Shown one piece after another: positions 25,462 through 33,857 of a stretch of DNA of 64,000 bases. Position 1 is the stretch's first letter; every line of letters begins with the position of its first letter. This stretch comes from Glaciihabitans sp. INWT7 (GTDB lineage: Bacteria; Actinomycetota; Actinomycetes; Actinomycetales; Microbacteriaceae): assembly GCF_014217685.1 (NCBI RefSeq), contig NZ_CP043653.1, forward strand, positions 3,166,419-3,230,418, in the 5' to 3' direction. The translations under genes and the position numbers were made by a program. The notes below the pieces were generated by a model. The model ran no database searches. It saw only the letters and a program-made list of their open reading frames with translations, and was not told the DNA's origin.

Positions 25462-26670
25462 ATGTTCACGCCCACCCGAGCCGCGGGACTTGAGTTCCTC
25501 GCCGATTTCCTCCCTCGTGCGGGACGCGATTACGCGCGCGACCGTAACCATGACCATGGACCGTCGCGCACCAACGTTTCCGGTCTCTCCCCCTACCTCC
25601 GTCACAGGCTCGTGGCAGAGCGCGAGGTGGTCGCGGTCGTGCTCCAGCAGCATCCGCTCGGATCGTGCGAGAAATTCGTGCAGGAGGTATTCTGGCGCAC
25701 CTACTGGAAGGGATGGCTTGAACAGCGTCCTGAGGTGTGGCGGCGGTATCGCCGTGACCTCGCAGAACTCGAACTCCTCGGCGACTACCCGTCTGCCGAC
25801 TACGAAGCGGCCATCGCCGGACGCACCGGCATCGACGCGATGGATGCCTGGGTGCACGAACTCATCGACACCGGGTACTTGCACAACCACACCCGCATGT
25901 GGTTCGCGAGCATGTGGATCTTCACCCTCGACCTGCCCTGGCAGCTCGGCGCGGACTTCTTCTATCGACACCTTCTCGACGGGGATGCCGCGTCGAACAC
26001 GCTGTCGTGGCGCTGGGTCGCCGGGCTCCAGACCGCGGGCAAGACCTATCTCGCGACGGCGTCCAACATCGCTCGCTACACCGACGGTCGGTTCTCGCCC
26101 GTGGGGCTTGCGACATCGGACCGGGCGCTCGTGGAGGATCCACTTCCGTCTCCCCAGGGCATCGCGCCGGTGGAGTCCGCCGCGGTCGGAGGACGCGTCG
26201 GGCTGCTGCTGCATGAGGAGGATCTCGACGCGGTGAGCCTGCTCGACGAGCATCCGGGACTCGATGCACAACGGCTCGTAGCGGTCGCCGGATACGCGGA
26301 TCCGGATGCTCGATCACCACTGGGCGCATCGCATGCTGTTCGTCGATTCACGACATCCGCGCTCGAGGACGGGGTCGCGCGGGCATCGGCTCACTTCGGA
26401 CAACCCGGTCGGGTTCTGCAGGACGCCTTCTCGTCGACGGTGCTCGAGTGGGCGGCATCCGAAGGCCTCGATGCAGTTGCCGTGCCGTACGCCCCGGTGG
26501 GCCCGGTGGAGGAACGGATGCTGGCCCTCCAGGCCGCGCTCGCGTCAGAGGGCGTGGCCCTCACGTCGGTGCGGCGACGCTGGGATACCCTCGCCTGGCC
26601 GCATGCCGCGCGGGGCTTCTTCCCCTTTCGCGAGCAGATTCCCGGGCTGCTGCGCCAGCAGGGTCTGTAA
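25462..26670 (+). CDS. Photolyase/cryptochrome-like FAD-binding protein with atypical domain order
   Basis: A 402-residue protein. The FAD-binding domain of photolyases is at the N-terminus rather than the C-terminus: S-G-L-S-P-Y-L (40-46), GRTGIDAMDA (120-129), H-N-H-T-R-M (141-146) and the segment 171-188 with N179, W183 and W185, which in photolyases contact FAD and the lesion. The usual alpha/beta antenna domain is missing before it. Instead about 170 residues follow (from about 230) that look alpha/beta and end in F-F-P-F-R-E-Q-I-P. It could be a repair enzyme, a light sensor or a degenerate relative. Start ATG 25462 is chosen for GAGGG at 25445-25449; an ATG at 25450 is also in frame. 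Confidence 0.75.
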   Translation: MFTPTRAAGLEFLADFLPRAGRDYARDRNHDHGPSRTNVSGLSPYLRHRLVAEREVVAVVLQQHPLGSCEKFVQEVFWRTYWKGWLEQRPEVWRRYRRDLAELELLGDYPSADYEAAIAGRTGIDAMDAWVHELIDTGYLHNHTRMWFASMWIFTLDLPWQLGADFFYRHLLDGDAASNTLSWRWVAGLQTAGKTYLATASNIARYTDGRFSPVGLATSDRALVEDPLPSPQGIAPVESAAVGGRVGLLLHEEDLDAVSLLDEHPGLDAQRLVAVAGYADPDARSPLGASHAVRRFTTSALEDGVARASAHFGQPGRVLQDAFSSTVLEWAASEGLDAVAVPYAPVGPVEERMLALQAALASEGVALTSVRRRWDTLAWPHAARGFFPFREQIPGLLRQQGL

Positions 26671-26714
26671 ACCCGAGGCTGCGGATTTCGCGCCCCACCG
26701 GGCGATTGTTGCCG

Positions 26715-27635
26715 TCACCCCAGCAGGGCCGCCACCACCACGAGCACCGGGATCGATCCGATCGTGGTGATGAGCACCGTGTCGCGGGCGATGATCTCCC
26801 CCCGGCTGTAGCGCGAGGCGTAGTTGAAAACGTTCTGGGCGGCCGGAAGCGCGGCGAGCGCCACCACCACGAACAGCGGATGCCCGTGCACGCCGAACAC
26901 GAAACGACCGAATATCCACGCCGCCACGGGCATCCCGACCAGCTTGATCGCGGATGCCACCAGCACGTCGCGACGCCCGCTGCCGGCCTGAAGCAACTTC
27001 TGCCCGTGCAGGGACATCCCGAACGCGAGGAGCACGACCGGCACCGCTGCACCCCCCAGCAACTCGAAGGGCTTGAGCACCGCATCCGGCGGATGCCATC
27101 CCGTGACCGCCAGCACCACGCCGAGCACGGATCCGATGATGAGCGGATTGCTGATCGGCTTCAGCAACACCCTCCAGACCGACACGCGCCCGGTGGTGGC
27201 CACATCGAGGATCGTGAGCGCGATCGGCGCGAAGACGAGCAGTTGCAGCAGCACGACCGGGGCGGAATAGGCCGCGCTGCCCAGCACGTACACGGCGACC
27301 GGGATGCCGATGTTGTTGGCGTTCACGTACCCGGCGCCCAGCGCCCCGACGACCATCTCCGGCACTTCGCGGCGCCAGACGAAGCGCGCTATCGCCGTGT
27401 AGGCCGCGAAGGCCACGAGTGCCGCGACGAGCGACACCACGAGCAGGGAGGAGAACAACACCGAGACCTTCGCCGACTCCAGCACGGTGAAGAGCAGGCA
27501 CGGCGACAGCACGAAGAACACGATCCGATTGAGCACGAACCCGGCATTGGGCCCGAGGATGCCGATGCGGCCCACGAGATATCCCACCGCGATGATGAAA
27601 CCGATGATCGCGAATCCGACGAGTACCCCGCCCAT
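26715..27635 (-). CDS. AEC (auxin efflux carrier) family transporter
   Basis: Integral membrane carrier, 306 residues, with about ten hydrophobic segments in the 5+5 arrangement of the AEC/BASS fold. Family marks are the early F-A-I-I-G-F-I-I-A-V-G-Y-L-V-G-R segment, the polar N-A-N-N-I-G-I-P-V crossover in the first half, the Pro-containing P-L-I-I-G-S-V-L-G in the middle, and the final A-L-P-A-A-Q-N-V-F crossover. Bacterial AEC proteins export or import carboxylates such as malate; the substrate here is not determinable. The start at 27635 is supported by GATAGT 7 nt upstream. It is divergent from the HAD phosphatase gene. Confidence 0.88.
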   Translation of the reverse strand: MGGVLVGFAIIGFIIAVGYLVGRIGILGPNAGFVLNRIVFFVLSPCLLFTVLESAKVSVLFSSLLVVSLVAALVAFAAYTAIARFVWRREVPEMVVGALGAGYVNANNIGIPVAVYVLGSAAYSAPVVLLQLLVFAPIALTILDVATTGRVSVWRVLLKPISNPLIIGSVLGVVLAVTGWHPPDAVLKPFELLGGAAVPVVLLAFGMSLHGQKLLQAGSGRRDVLVASAIKLVGMPVAAWIFGRFVFGVHGHPLFVVVALAALPAAQNVFNYASRYSRGEIIARDTVLITTIGSIPVLVVVAALLG

Positions 27636-27698
27636 GCCCCCCACTATCTCCGGGCTGCTGCGCGCGAGACCAGTCACCTTCAGGATAGGTGCGCTCGC

Positions 27699-27704
27699 TA
27701 CGAT
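27699..27704 (+). promoter_or_regulatory. -10 box of the HAD phosphatase gene, leaderless spacing
   Basis: TACGAT followed by GGGCGC and the ATG at 27711. The same GGGCGC-ATG follows a TAAAGT box in front of the exonuclease III gene. Confidence 0.55.
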
Positions 27705-27710
27705 GGGCGC

Positions 27711-28511
<801 letters not shown>

Positions 28512-28527
28512 GACGCCGCTCAGGCCG

Positions 28528-29619
28528 CTACTTGGCCGGGGTGCCCGCGACGCTGCCGGTGATGGGCTCCCCGCCGGAGCGGTTGACGAAGCAGAAATAG
28601 TCGTGCTGCCCCTTCGTCCACTCGTCCGCGGTCGCCGCATACGAGGCCTGGAACTGGATGTCGTTGTACGCCCCGGCTGTCGCCAGGTCGATCACGCCCG
28701 GGGCCGTGCAGAGCAGGTTGATCTGCGACTGAAGTGAATCCAGCCCGGGGTAGGCCGCCGTCGCTTCCCCGGGGAAGGTGCCACGGAACACCATCTGGGC
28801 CGGATGCGCCGCCGCGCAGTCCACGACGGTGAAGCGCAGGTCGAAGGGGGTGGAGTAGGGGTCGACGCACTCGCCCCCGCGCAAGTCGCTCCACAGGTGC
28901 ACGCCCACGGCCGCCGGAACCCCCGGCACCGCTGTCGCGCTGGGAGATGCCGACGGCGAGACCTTCGGGGCCGCGCTCTTCGTGGCGGCGACCGGCTCCG
29001 AAGGGGGCGCGATCTTGATGCCGATCACGAAGAGGAGAGCGAGCACGAGAAGGGCGATCACTCCCCCCGCGATCCAGAACAGCAGCTTCTGGTCGCGGGT
29101 GAAAGGTGCGCGCGGCTCGCGTGGTGCTACTCGGCTCGGCTCACGCGCACTCTCACTCTCGGCGATCGGGTCTTCGGCGAGCGCTGACGTCTCGAAGCTG
29201 GCAAAGGGTCCGGCGACCGCGGCAGAGGGCGTCGAGGCGGGAGGCGATGCGGCGAAGGGGTTGAGCCTCCCCGGGATCGCACCGACCAGAGGCTCTCCCT
29301 CGTAGTCCTTGAATTGCGTCTCGCCGAACAGGGAGTCGATCGGAGTCGTCGGGTCGACGTCTTCGTCCGAGTCCGAGCTGAAGTACGGCTCAGGGCGCTG
29401 CGGCGATGCGGATGCCGCCGGCCGGGGCGTCGCCGGAATCAGTTCGGTGGCGGGCGCGGGTGAGTCAGGCAACTTCGGGGTGGTCGAGGCGGGCGCGGCC
29501 CTCCCGGGCGTGGCATCCGGCACGCTCGCACTGCCGAGTCCCCAATCGAAGGGGGAGGTGATCGGGTGGGGTCCGGTGTTCTTCCCGGTGCCCTCTCCGG
29601 TGTCGTCGCCAGCGGCCAT
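28528..29619 (-). CDS. Single-pass membrane protein with Septum_form-like extracellular domain
   Basis: A 363-residue protein with a long cytoplasmic Pro/Ala/Ser-rich acidic N-terminal region (1-175), one transmembrane helix (about 180-203), a Ser/Pro/Ala linker and a C-terminal extracytoplasmic domain. That domain has the W-x2-L-x2-G-x-C ... F-x-V-V-D-C-x3-H-P-A-Q pattern and later paired cysteines typical of the actinobacterial Septum_form domain; at least four cysteines suggest two disulfides. The domain's role is poorly known (cell division or envelope stress has been proposed). It lies upstream of and in line with no other minus gene except pyrE, which precedes it by 11 bp, so the two are probably co-transcribed. 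Confidence 0.7.
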   Translation of the reverse strand: MAAGDDTGEGTGKNTGPHPITSPFDWGLGSASVPDATPGRAAPASTTPKLPDSPAPATELIPATPRPAASASPQRPEPYFSSDSDEDVDPTTPIDSLFGETQFKDYEGEPLVGAIPGRLNPFAASPPASTPSAAVAGPFASFETSALAEDPIAESESAREPSRVAPREPRAPFTRDQKLLFWIAGGVIALLVLALLFVIGIKIAPPSEPVAATKSAAPKVSPSASPSATAVPGVPAAVGVHLWSDLRGGECVDPYSTPFDLRFTVVDCAAAHPAQMVFRGTFPGEATAAYPGLDSLQSQINLLCTAPGVIDLATAGAYNDIQFQASYAATADEWTKGQHDYFCFVNRSGGEPITGSVAGTPAK

Positions 29620-29630
29620 CGTGCGATTCG

Positions 29631-30182
29631 CTACTTCGAGAGCCCGAGGTCGGCGAGGCCGATCGCAGCGAAATAGGGGTACCCGGCGGCCTCGATGACC
29701 TCACGAGCGCCCGTGTCACGGTCGACGACGACGGCTACGCCGGCGATCTCCGCCCCCACCTTCTTGAGCGCCTCGATGGCGGCGAGCGGGGATCCGCCGG
29801 TAGTAGAGGTGTCTTCGAGCACGATCACGCGCTTTCCGGCCAGGTCCGGTCCCTCCACCTGGCGGCCGCGCCCATGATCCTTGGGTTCCTTGCGCACGAC
29901 GAAGGCGTCGTAGGAGAGCCCGCGGGCAGCACCCTGGTGCAACACCGCGGCGGCGATCGGGTCTGCCCCCATCGTCATGCCGCCGACCGCGGAGACCTCC
30001 GCGACATCCGCGATCAGGTCGAGCATGACCTGGCCGATCAGGGGCGCGACGCGGTGGTCGAGGCTCACCTTGCGCAGATCCACGTAGTAGGTGGCCTTCT
30101 TGCCGCTCGTGAGCGTGAAATCGCCGTGGAACACGGCTCCCTCGGAGATGTAGTCGATGAGCTGCTGTCTGGCGTCGGTCAC
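29631..30182 (-). CDS. pyrE: Orotate phosphoribosyltransferase
   Basis: Transfers phosphoribose from PRPP to orotate giving OMP in pyrimidine synthesis. The 183 residues are typical of actinobacterial PyrE. The PRPP-binding motif V-I-V-L-E-D-T-S-T-T-G-G-S is present, as is the flexible catalytic-loop region R-K-E-P-K-D-H-G-R-G-R-Q-V-E-G with Lys and His. The start is GTG, with a good -10 (TAGAAT) 7 nt upstream. It is divergent from the exonuclease III gene, with 82 bp between the starts, and followed at 11 bp by a membrane protein gene. Confidence 0.96.
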   Translation of the reverse strand: MTDARQQLIDYISEGAVFHGDFTLTSGKKATYYVDLRKVSLDHRVAPLIGQVMLDLIADVAEVSAVGGMTMGADPIAAAVLHQGAARGLSYDAFVVRKEPKDHGRGRQVEGPDLAGKRVIVLEDTSTTGGSPLAAIEALKKVGAEIAGVAVVVDRDTGAREVIEAAGYPYFAAIGLADLGLSK

Positions 30183-30189
30183 GGCCCCG

Positions 30190-30195
30190 ATTCTA
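30190..30195 (-). promoter_or_regulatory. -10 box of pyrE, leaderless spacing
   Basis: TAGAAT on the minus strand ends 7 nt before the GTG at 30182; five of six bases match TATAAT. Confidence 0.6.
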
Positions 30196-30252
30196 CTTGG
30201 CAGTTTCCGGCCGGGCTCCGTTGCGGGTCGAAGGGGCAGGCTTCCCAGCGAT

Positions 30253-30258
30253 TAAAGT
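30253..30258 (+). promoter_or_regulatory. -10 box of the exonuclease III gene, leaderless spacing
   Basis: TAAAGT then GGGCGC then the ATG at 30265. Confidence 0.55.
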
Positions 30259-30264
30259 GGGCGC

Positions 30265-31101
30265 ATGCGTGTTGCCACCTGGAATGTGAACTCCATCCGA
30301 ACGCGAGCCGCCCGAGTGGTCGACTGGCTGGGGCGTGAAGACATCGACGTGCTCGGTATGCAGGAGATCAAGTGCAAGGAGAGCCAGTTTCCGTTCGAGC
30401 TCTTCGAGGAAGCGGGCTACGAGGTGCAGCTTCATGGCCTCAACCAGTGGAATGGCGTCGCCTTCGCCAGTCGGCTGCCCATGGACGATGTGCAGATCGG
30501 ATTCCCCTCCGCTCCCGGCTTCAGCAAGACCGAGATTGAGGGCGCGCCGCCGCAGGAGGCCAGGGCGATGGCCGTGACCGTGGAGGGAGTGCGCCTCTGG
30601 AGTCTCTACGTTCCGAACGGACGCAGCCTCGACGACCCGCATCTCGCCTACAAGCTGGACTGGCTGGCGAAGCTCGCCTCGGACACGAGGGCGTGGCTCG
30701 CCGAGCATCCAGACACTCCGCTCGCCCTCATGGGTGACTGGAACATCGCTCCCTTCGACACCGACGTCTGGCCGACCTGGGACTTCGCCAACAGCACCCA
30801 CACCTCGGCACCCGAGCGAGCGGCCTTCGCCGAATTCGAGACGATCGGGCTCTCGGATGTCGTGCGGCCCCTGGTGCCGGACGGCTTCACCTACTGGGAC
30901 TACCAGCAGCTGCGCTTCCCCCGCAACGAGGGAATGCGCATCGACTTCATCATGGGCTCCGCCCCCTTCGCCGAACTGGTGACGGCGGCGAGCATTCACC
31001 GCGACGAACGCAAGGGCGACGGTCCGAGCGACCACGTTCCGGTGGTCGTCGACCTCGAGGTCGACGTCGAGGACGACGAGGATCGGCCGATGATCTTTTG
31101 A
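30265..31101 (+). CDS. xthA: Exodeoxyribonuclease III (AP endonuclease family)
   Basis: Mg-dependent base-excision-repair nuclease that cuts 5' of abasic sites and trims 3' ends. The 278 residues have all EEP-family catalytic blocks: T-W-N-V-N-S (metal/phosphate, N7), Q-E-I-K-C (E34), a Y-V-P-N-G loop, G-D-W-N-I-A-P, and the terminal S-D-H-V-P-V. The C-terminus is acidic. It is a single gene on its own promoter, divergent from pyrE. I assign exonuclease III rather than endonuclease IV from the fold. Confidence 0.95.
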   Translation: MRVATWNVNSIRTRAARVVDWLGREDIDVLGMQEIKCKESQFPFELFEEAGYEVQLHGLNQWNGVAFASRLPMDDVQIGFPSAPGFSKTEIEGAPPQEARAMAVTVEGVRLWSLYVPNGRSLDDPHLAYKLDWLAKLASDTRAWLAEHPDTPLALMGDWNIAPFDTDVWPTWDFANSTHTSAPERAAFAEFETIGLSDVVRPLVPDGFTYWDYQQLRFPRNEGMRIDFIMGSAPFAELVTAASIHRDERKGDGPSDHVPVVVDLEVDVEDDEDRPMIF

Positions 31102-31139
31102 GTCCCGCGGGGTTGCCCGATCCGGCACGACGGGGCCGG

Positions 31140-31145
31140 TAGGGT
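31140..31145 (+). promoter_or_regulatory. -10 box of the GntR gene, leaderless spacing
   Basis: TAGGGT ends 6 nt before the GTG at 31152. Confidence 0.45.
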
Positions 31146-31151
31146 CGGAGA

Positions 31152-31922
31152 GTGAGTGACAACCGAACCTCCAGCGCCGCCGGCGATAGAGACAAGTCGT
31201 CTTTCGCCACGAGCCCGGTGGTCAACCTCGTGTTCGAGCGGGTTCTGACCTCGGTGCACGAGGGTCGCCTGTTGCCCGGCCAGCGCATCAGCGATTCGGA
31301 GCTCGCCGAGCAGCTCGGGGTTTCGCGAACCCCCGTGCGCGAGGCGCTCCAACGCCTCCGCGACATCGGGATCATCGAGGCCTCCGCCAGCCGGTTCACG
31401 CGCGTCGCGCTCGTCACCCCGAAACAGACCGCGGATGCCATGGTCGTCTGGGTCGCGCTCTACAGCGCTCTCGTCAACGAGGTCATTCCTCTCGTGACGC
31501 CAGAGATGGTGGCCGCCATGCGCGCCGACCACGCGCTCTTCCTCGAGCACGTGAGCTGGGCGCTCGACCCGAAGCGGATGGCCGAACTGCGCGCGAATCC
31601 GCAACTCGTGCATGAGCACGTCGCCGAACTCGTGCCGCAGAAGATCGCCATGGCCAACGCCAAGTTCTTCAATCACCTGGTGGGACTCTCGCAGAATCCC
31701 TCACTCGTGCGCGGCATCAACTCCGTGGTGCACCTCATCCAGCTCGGCAGCCTCTACCTGCCCGACTATCTCGACTTCCGAGCGCTCAGCGAGTCCCAGC
31801 AGCTGCTCATCGCCGCCGCGCGGGACCACGACCGCGCAGCGGCCCAGGGCGCGCTGCGAATGCTCGGTCTGATCAGCGTGCCGACAGCGGCGCTCGAGGC
31901 AGAGGCGCAAGCCGAGCTCTGA
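31152..31922 (+). CDS. GntR family regulator (FadR/FCD-like)
   Basis: A 256-residue DNA-binding regulator. The winged helix-turn-helix of the GntR family is clear: G-R-L-L-P-G-Q-R-I-S-D-S-E-L-A-E-Q-L-G then V-S-R-T-P-V-R-E-A-L and L-R-D-I-G-I-I-E. The C-terminal effector domain is helical and FCD/FadR-sized but lacks an obvious complete D-x3-H-x2-H metal set. Ligand and targets are unknown. A symmetric TATAC-N7-GTATA site lies about 45 bp downstream of the stop, which could be its operator for whatever is transcribed rightwards, or a promoter element. Confidence 0.85.
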   Translation: MSDNRTSSAAGDRDKSSFATSPVVNLVFERVLTSVHEGRLLPGQRISDSELAEQLGVSRTPVREALQRLRDIGIIEASASRFTRVALVTPKQTADAMVVWVALYSALVNEVIPLVTPEMVAAMRADHALFLEHVSWALDPKRMAELRANPQLVHEHVAELVPQKIAMANAKFFNHLVGLSQNPSLVRGINSVVHLIQLGSLYLPDYLDFRALSESQQLLIAAARDHDRAAAQGALRMLGLISVPTAALEAEAQAEL

Positions 31923-31945
31923 GGTGTCCCCGAACGGGGGGTTCT

Positions 31946-31963
31946 GTCCTCCTTTCGGAGGAC
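31946..31963 (+). terminator. Hairpin downstream of the GntR gene
   Basis: GTCCTCC-TTTC-GGAGGAC, a perfect 7-bp stem 24 bp after the stop codon; no strong T-tract follows. Confidence 0.45.
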
Positions 31964-32098
31964 CAATATACTGCTAACGTATACCTACGCATGAAAGTGC
32001 GGAGTCGGTTTCGACGTCTGGAATTCCCACTCGATGCATCACCCGAATCGAGTGACGACGCCGAAATTCTAGCCACGTCGCCCCTTACCCAGGCGATC

Positions 32099-32132
32099 CA
32101 GCGGACTGGTCGCCCGAATGACCAGTCCGCTG
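32099..32132 (+). other. Stable 13-bp-stem hairpin in the leader of the DUF6421-like gene
   Basis: Arms 32099-32111 and 32120-32132 are perfectly complementary around an 8-nt loop. It lies about 170 bp upstream of the ATG at 32301, with no T-tract. If the AT-rich TATACT near 31969 is a promoter, this hairpin sits in a long 5' UTR. Confidence 0.6.
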
Positions 32133-32300
32133 ACGTGCATCCGGGGAACGCCGCCCCCGCGCACGCCTCATGCGTCTCAGGGGCCCTCCTGTGCAACTTT
32201 TCCGCGCCGATGACAACCAAACGGCGCGATTGCGCAGATATCCTCGAGAGAGGCGCATTCGCGCCGTCTTGTCGTTTCTCTCGGGATCGGAGGTCGAACC

Positions 32301-33689
32301 ATGTCATACGCCGCTTCAGCACCACAGAGCGCAATCGTCGGGGAGCCTGAGGTCCTCGAGGACGGCCCCGTCGAAACGAGCGCGGCGTGGCTCGAACTGA
32401 AGGCCGCGGTCGCGGCGCTCCGCCCGCTGCAAGTGCAGGACGGGAGCATCCCGAACAGCGCAGACCATGCGGATGCCCGCGGCCTGGTCGCCACCATCGC
32501 CGGCACGCTCCGCGCCTTCGTGCCGGTCTTTCCGCACGATGAGGCCTACCTGCATGCCGCTGCCCTCGACTTCGAACAGTGGGCGGCGTCCGGATTCGGC
32601 GTGCCAGACTTCTTCGACTCCCTCGCCGCCTTCCAGCCGCAGCTCCACCGCGTGGACGGCCTGCGTCACGTGGTCGTGTTCCCCATGTACACGCAGAATG
32701 GCAGCACGGACCGCCTGGTCGAGGCCGTGATCGTCGAGGTGATCTGGCCGCAATTCGTGGCCGCCCTCGAAGCTGGGGAGTACTCGAACGCGCTCTTCGT
32801 TCCCATTCGTTTCGTCGACTTCACCGCGGGCTACGACACGAACTCCGCGGTGCTGTTCCCCGAGACGATCGCCCTGCGCGCGGTGCCGACCTTCACCTGG
32901 GGAGCGATCTTCGCCGACCGGGAGGCCGCGCGGTTCCGCCGGGTCGTGCGCGAGGCATCCGCCGTCACGAAGCTCGACCTGCCGGCGGACGCGCTGCGGC
33001 TGCTCGACGATCAGCACCTGGCCGAAGAGACCTTCGTCATGTGGGACCTCATCCACGACCGCACCCATATGCGCGGAGACCTGCCCTTCGATCCGTTCAT
33101 GATCAAGCAGCGCATGCCGTACTTCCTGTATTCGCTCGAGGAACTGCGCTGCGACCTCACCGCCTACCGCGAGGCGGTGCGCCTGGAGCGTGCCGAGGAC
33201 ACGGATGACGTGACCCGCGACCACGCGAAACTGGTGCAGTACACCGTGCTCTTCGACCGGATCTTCCGGTTCGCGATCACCGGCACCCGGGTGCGCAACT
33301 ACGACGGGGTCGGCGGGCAGCTGCTGTTCGCCTGGCTGCACCAGCACCACGTGCTGCACTGGACCGATACACGCCTCACCATCGACTGGGCGGACGTGCC
33401 GGAGGTAGTCATCGCTCTCGGACGGGAGATCGAGGAGCTGTACTGGCGCTCGATCGACCGGCCGAAGACCGCGCACTGGCTGGCGGCCTACGAACTGGTG
33501 TCTGGCACCCTGACGCCGCATCCGGCATCGAACTGGGCGAAGCGGGACCTGCCGCTGGATGGACCGCCCAAGGGTTTCACCGATGCCGTGCTGCCCGACG
33601 AGTTCCCCCTGTCGATGTTCTACGAGGCGCTCTCCAAGAAGATGGCCGACGTGATCGAGTCGACCGCTGGCCTGACCGGCCGCAGCTAG
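32301..33689 (+). CDS. DUF6421-like protein of unknown function, possible metallohydrolase
   Basis: A 462-residue cytosolic protein that I recognise as similar to the actinobacterial DUF6421 proteins; no function is established to my knowledge. The most conserved-looking part is the segment from residue 247, with H252-D-R-T-H256 followed by E280-E281 about 25 residues later. This H-x3-H plus downstream Glu layout resembles metal sites of zincin-type or DinB-like hydrolases. There is no signal peptide or membrane span. The start ATG has GGAGGT 6 nt upstream and, unlike most lone genes here, a long potential leader. Monocistronic. Confidence 0.7.
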   Translation: MSYAASAPQSAIVGEPEVLEDGPVETSAAWLELKAAVAALRPLQVQDGSIPNSADHADARGLVATIAGTLRAFVPVFPHDEAYLHAAALDFEQWAASGFGVPDFFDSLAAFQPQLHRVDGLRHVVVFPMYTQNGSTDRLVEAVIVEVIWPQFVAALEAGEYSNALFVPIRFVDFTAGYDTNSAVLFPETIALRAVPTFTWGAIFADREAARFRRVVREASAVTKLDLPADALRLLDDQHLAEETFVMWDLIHDRTHMRGDLPFDPFMIKQRMPYFLYSLEELRCDLTAYREAVRLERAEDTDDVTRDHAKLVQYTVLFDRIFRFAITGTRVRNYDGVGGQLLFAWLHQHHVLHWTDTRLTIDWADVPEVVIALGREIEELYWRSIDRPKTAHWLAAYELVSGTLTPHPASNWAKRDLPLDGPPKGFTDAVLPDEFPLSMFYEALSKKMADVIESTAGLTGRS

Positions 33690-33746
33690 CGGCCGCGGCG
33701 GCGGCCGGCACTTCGCGTCGACCATCCATGCCGTGCGCGCGTCATC

Positions 33747-33838
33747 ATTCAGGAACATGTGAGGCGGACGATGCGGCTGGGCATCCCTGAGGTGCGCAGC
33801 CGCATCATCCGCCCCGTCTGTCCCGCATCGTCCTGAAT
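33747..33838 (+). repeat. 92-bp structured repeat element, copy 1
   Basis: Begins ATTCAGGA and ends TCCTGAAT (8-bp terminal inverted repeats). The interior forms a long stem: 33763-33779 pairs with 33797-33813 with one mismatch that becomes a G-U pair in minus-strand RNA. It shares 62 of 92 positions (my ungapped count) with the reverse complement of the element at 35935-36026. It lies just past the stop of the glycosidase-like gene on the minus strand, so it may also terminate that transcript. Confidence 0.7.
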
Positions 33839-33857
33839 AGCGGAAATGCTTCCGGCG

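Larger units (their letters stand above)
31923..32300. other. 378-bp gene-poor region between the GntR and DUF6421-like genes
   Basis: No convincing gene. It contains: a 7-bp-stem hairpin GTCCTCC-TTTC-GGAGGAC (31946-31963), a likely terminator of the GntR gene; an AT-rich TATACT with a TATAC-N7-GTATA dyad (about 31968-31984) that looks like a promoter or operator; and a 13-bp-stem hairpin at 32099-32132. GGAGGT at 32289-32294 is the ribosome site of the next gene. A 119-codon open frame from 31991 overlaps the next start and has no coding character. Confidence 0.6.

Noticed and set aside
26448-27710. Long plus-strand frame joining the photolyase-like and HAD genes
   Set aside because: It is the complement of the AEC transporter gene, with His/Arg/Asp-rich non-coding composition; only its last part from 27711 is the HAD gene.
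31991-32350. 119-codon open frame upstream of the DUF6421-like gene
   Set aside because: It overlaps the start of the real gene in another frame, contains the 13-bp hairpin, has an atypical amino-acid composition and no ribosome-binding site.
32316-33758. 480-codon minus-strand frame opposite the DUF6421-like gene
   Set aside because: Mirror frame of a clear gene; composition typical of antisense high-GC DNA (G/R/H/E-rich, no domain).
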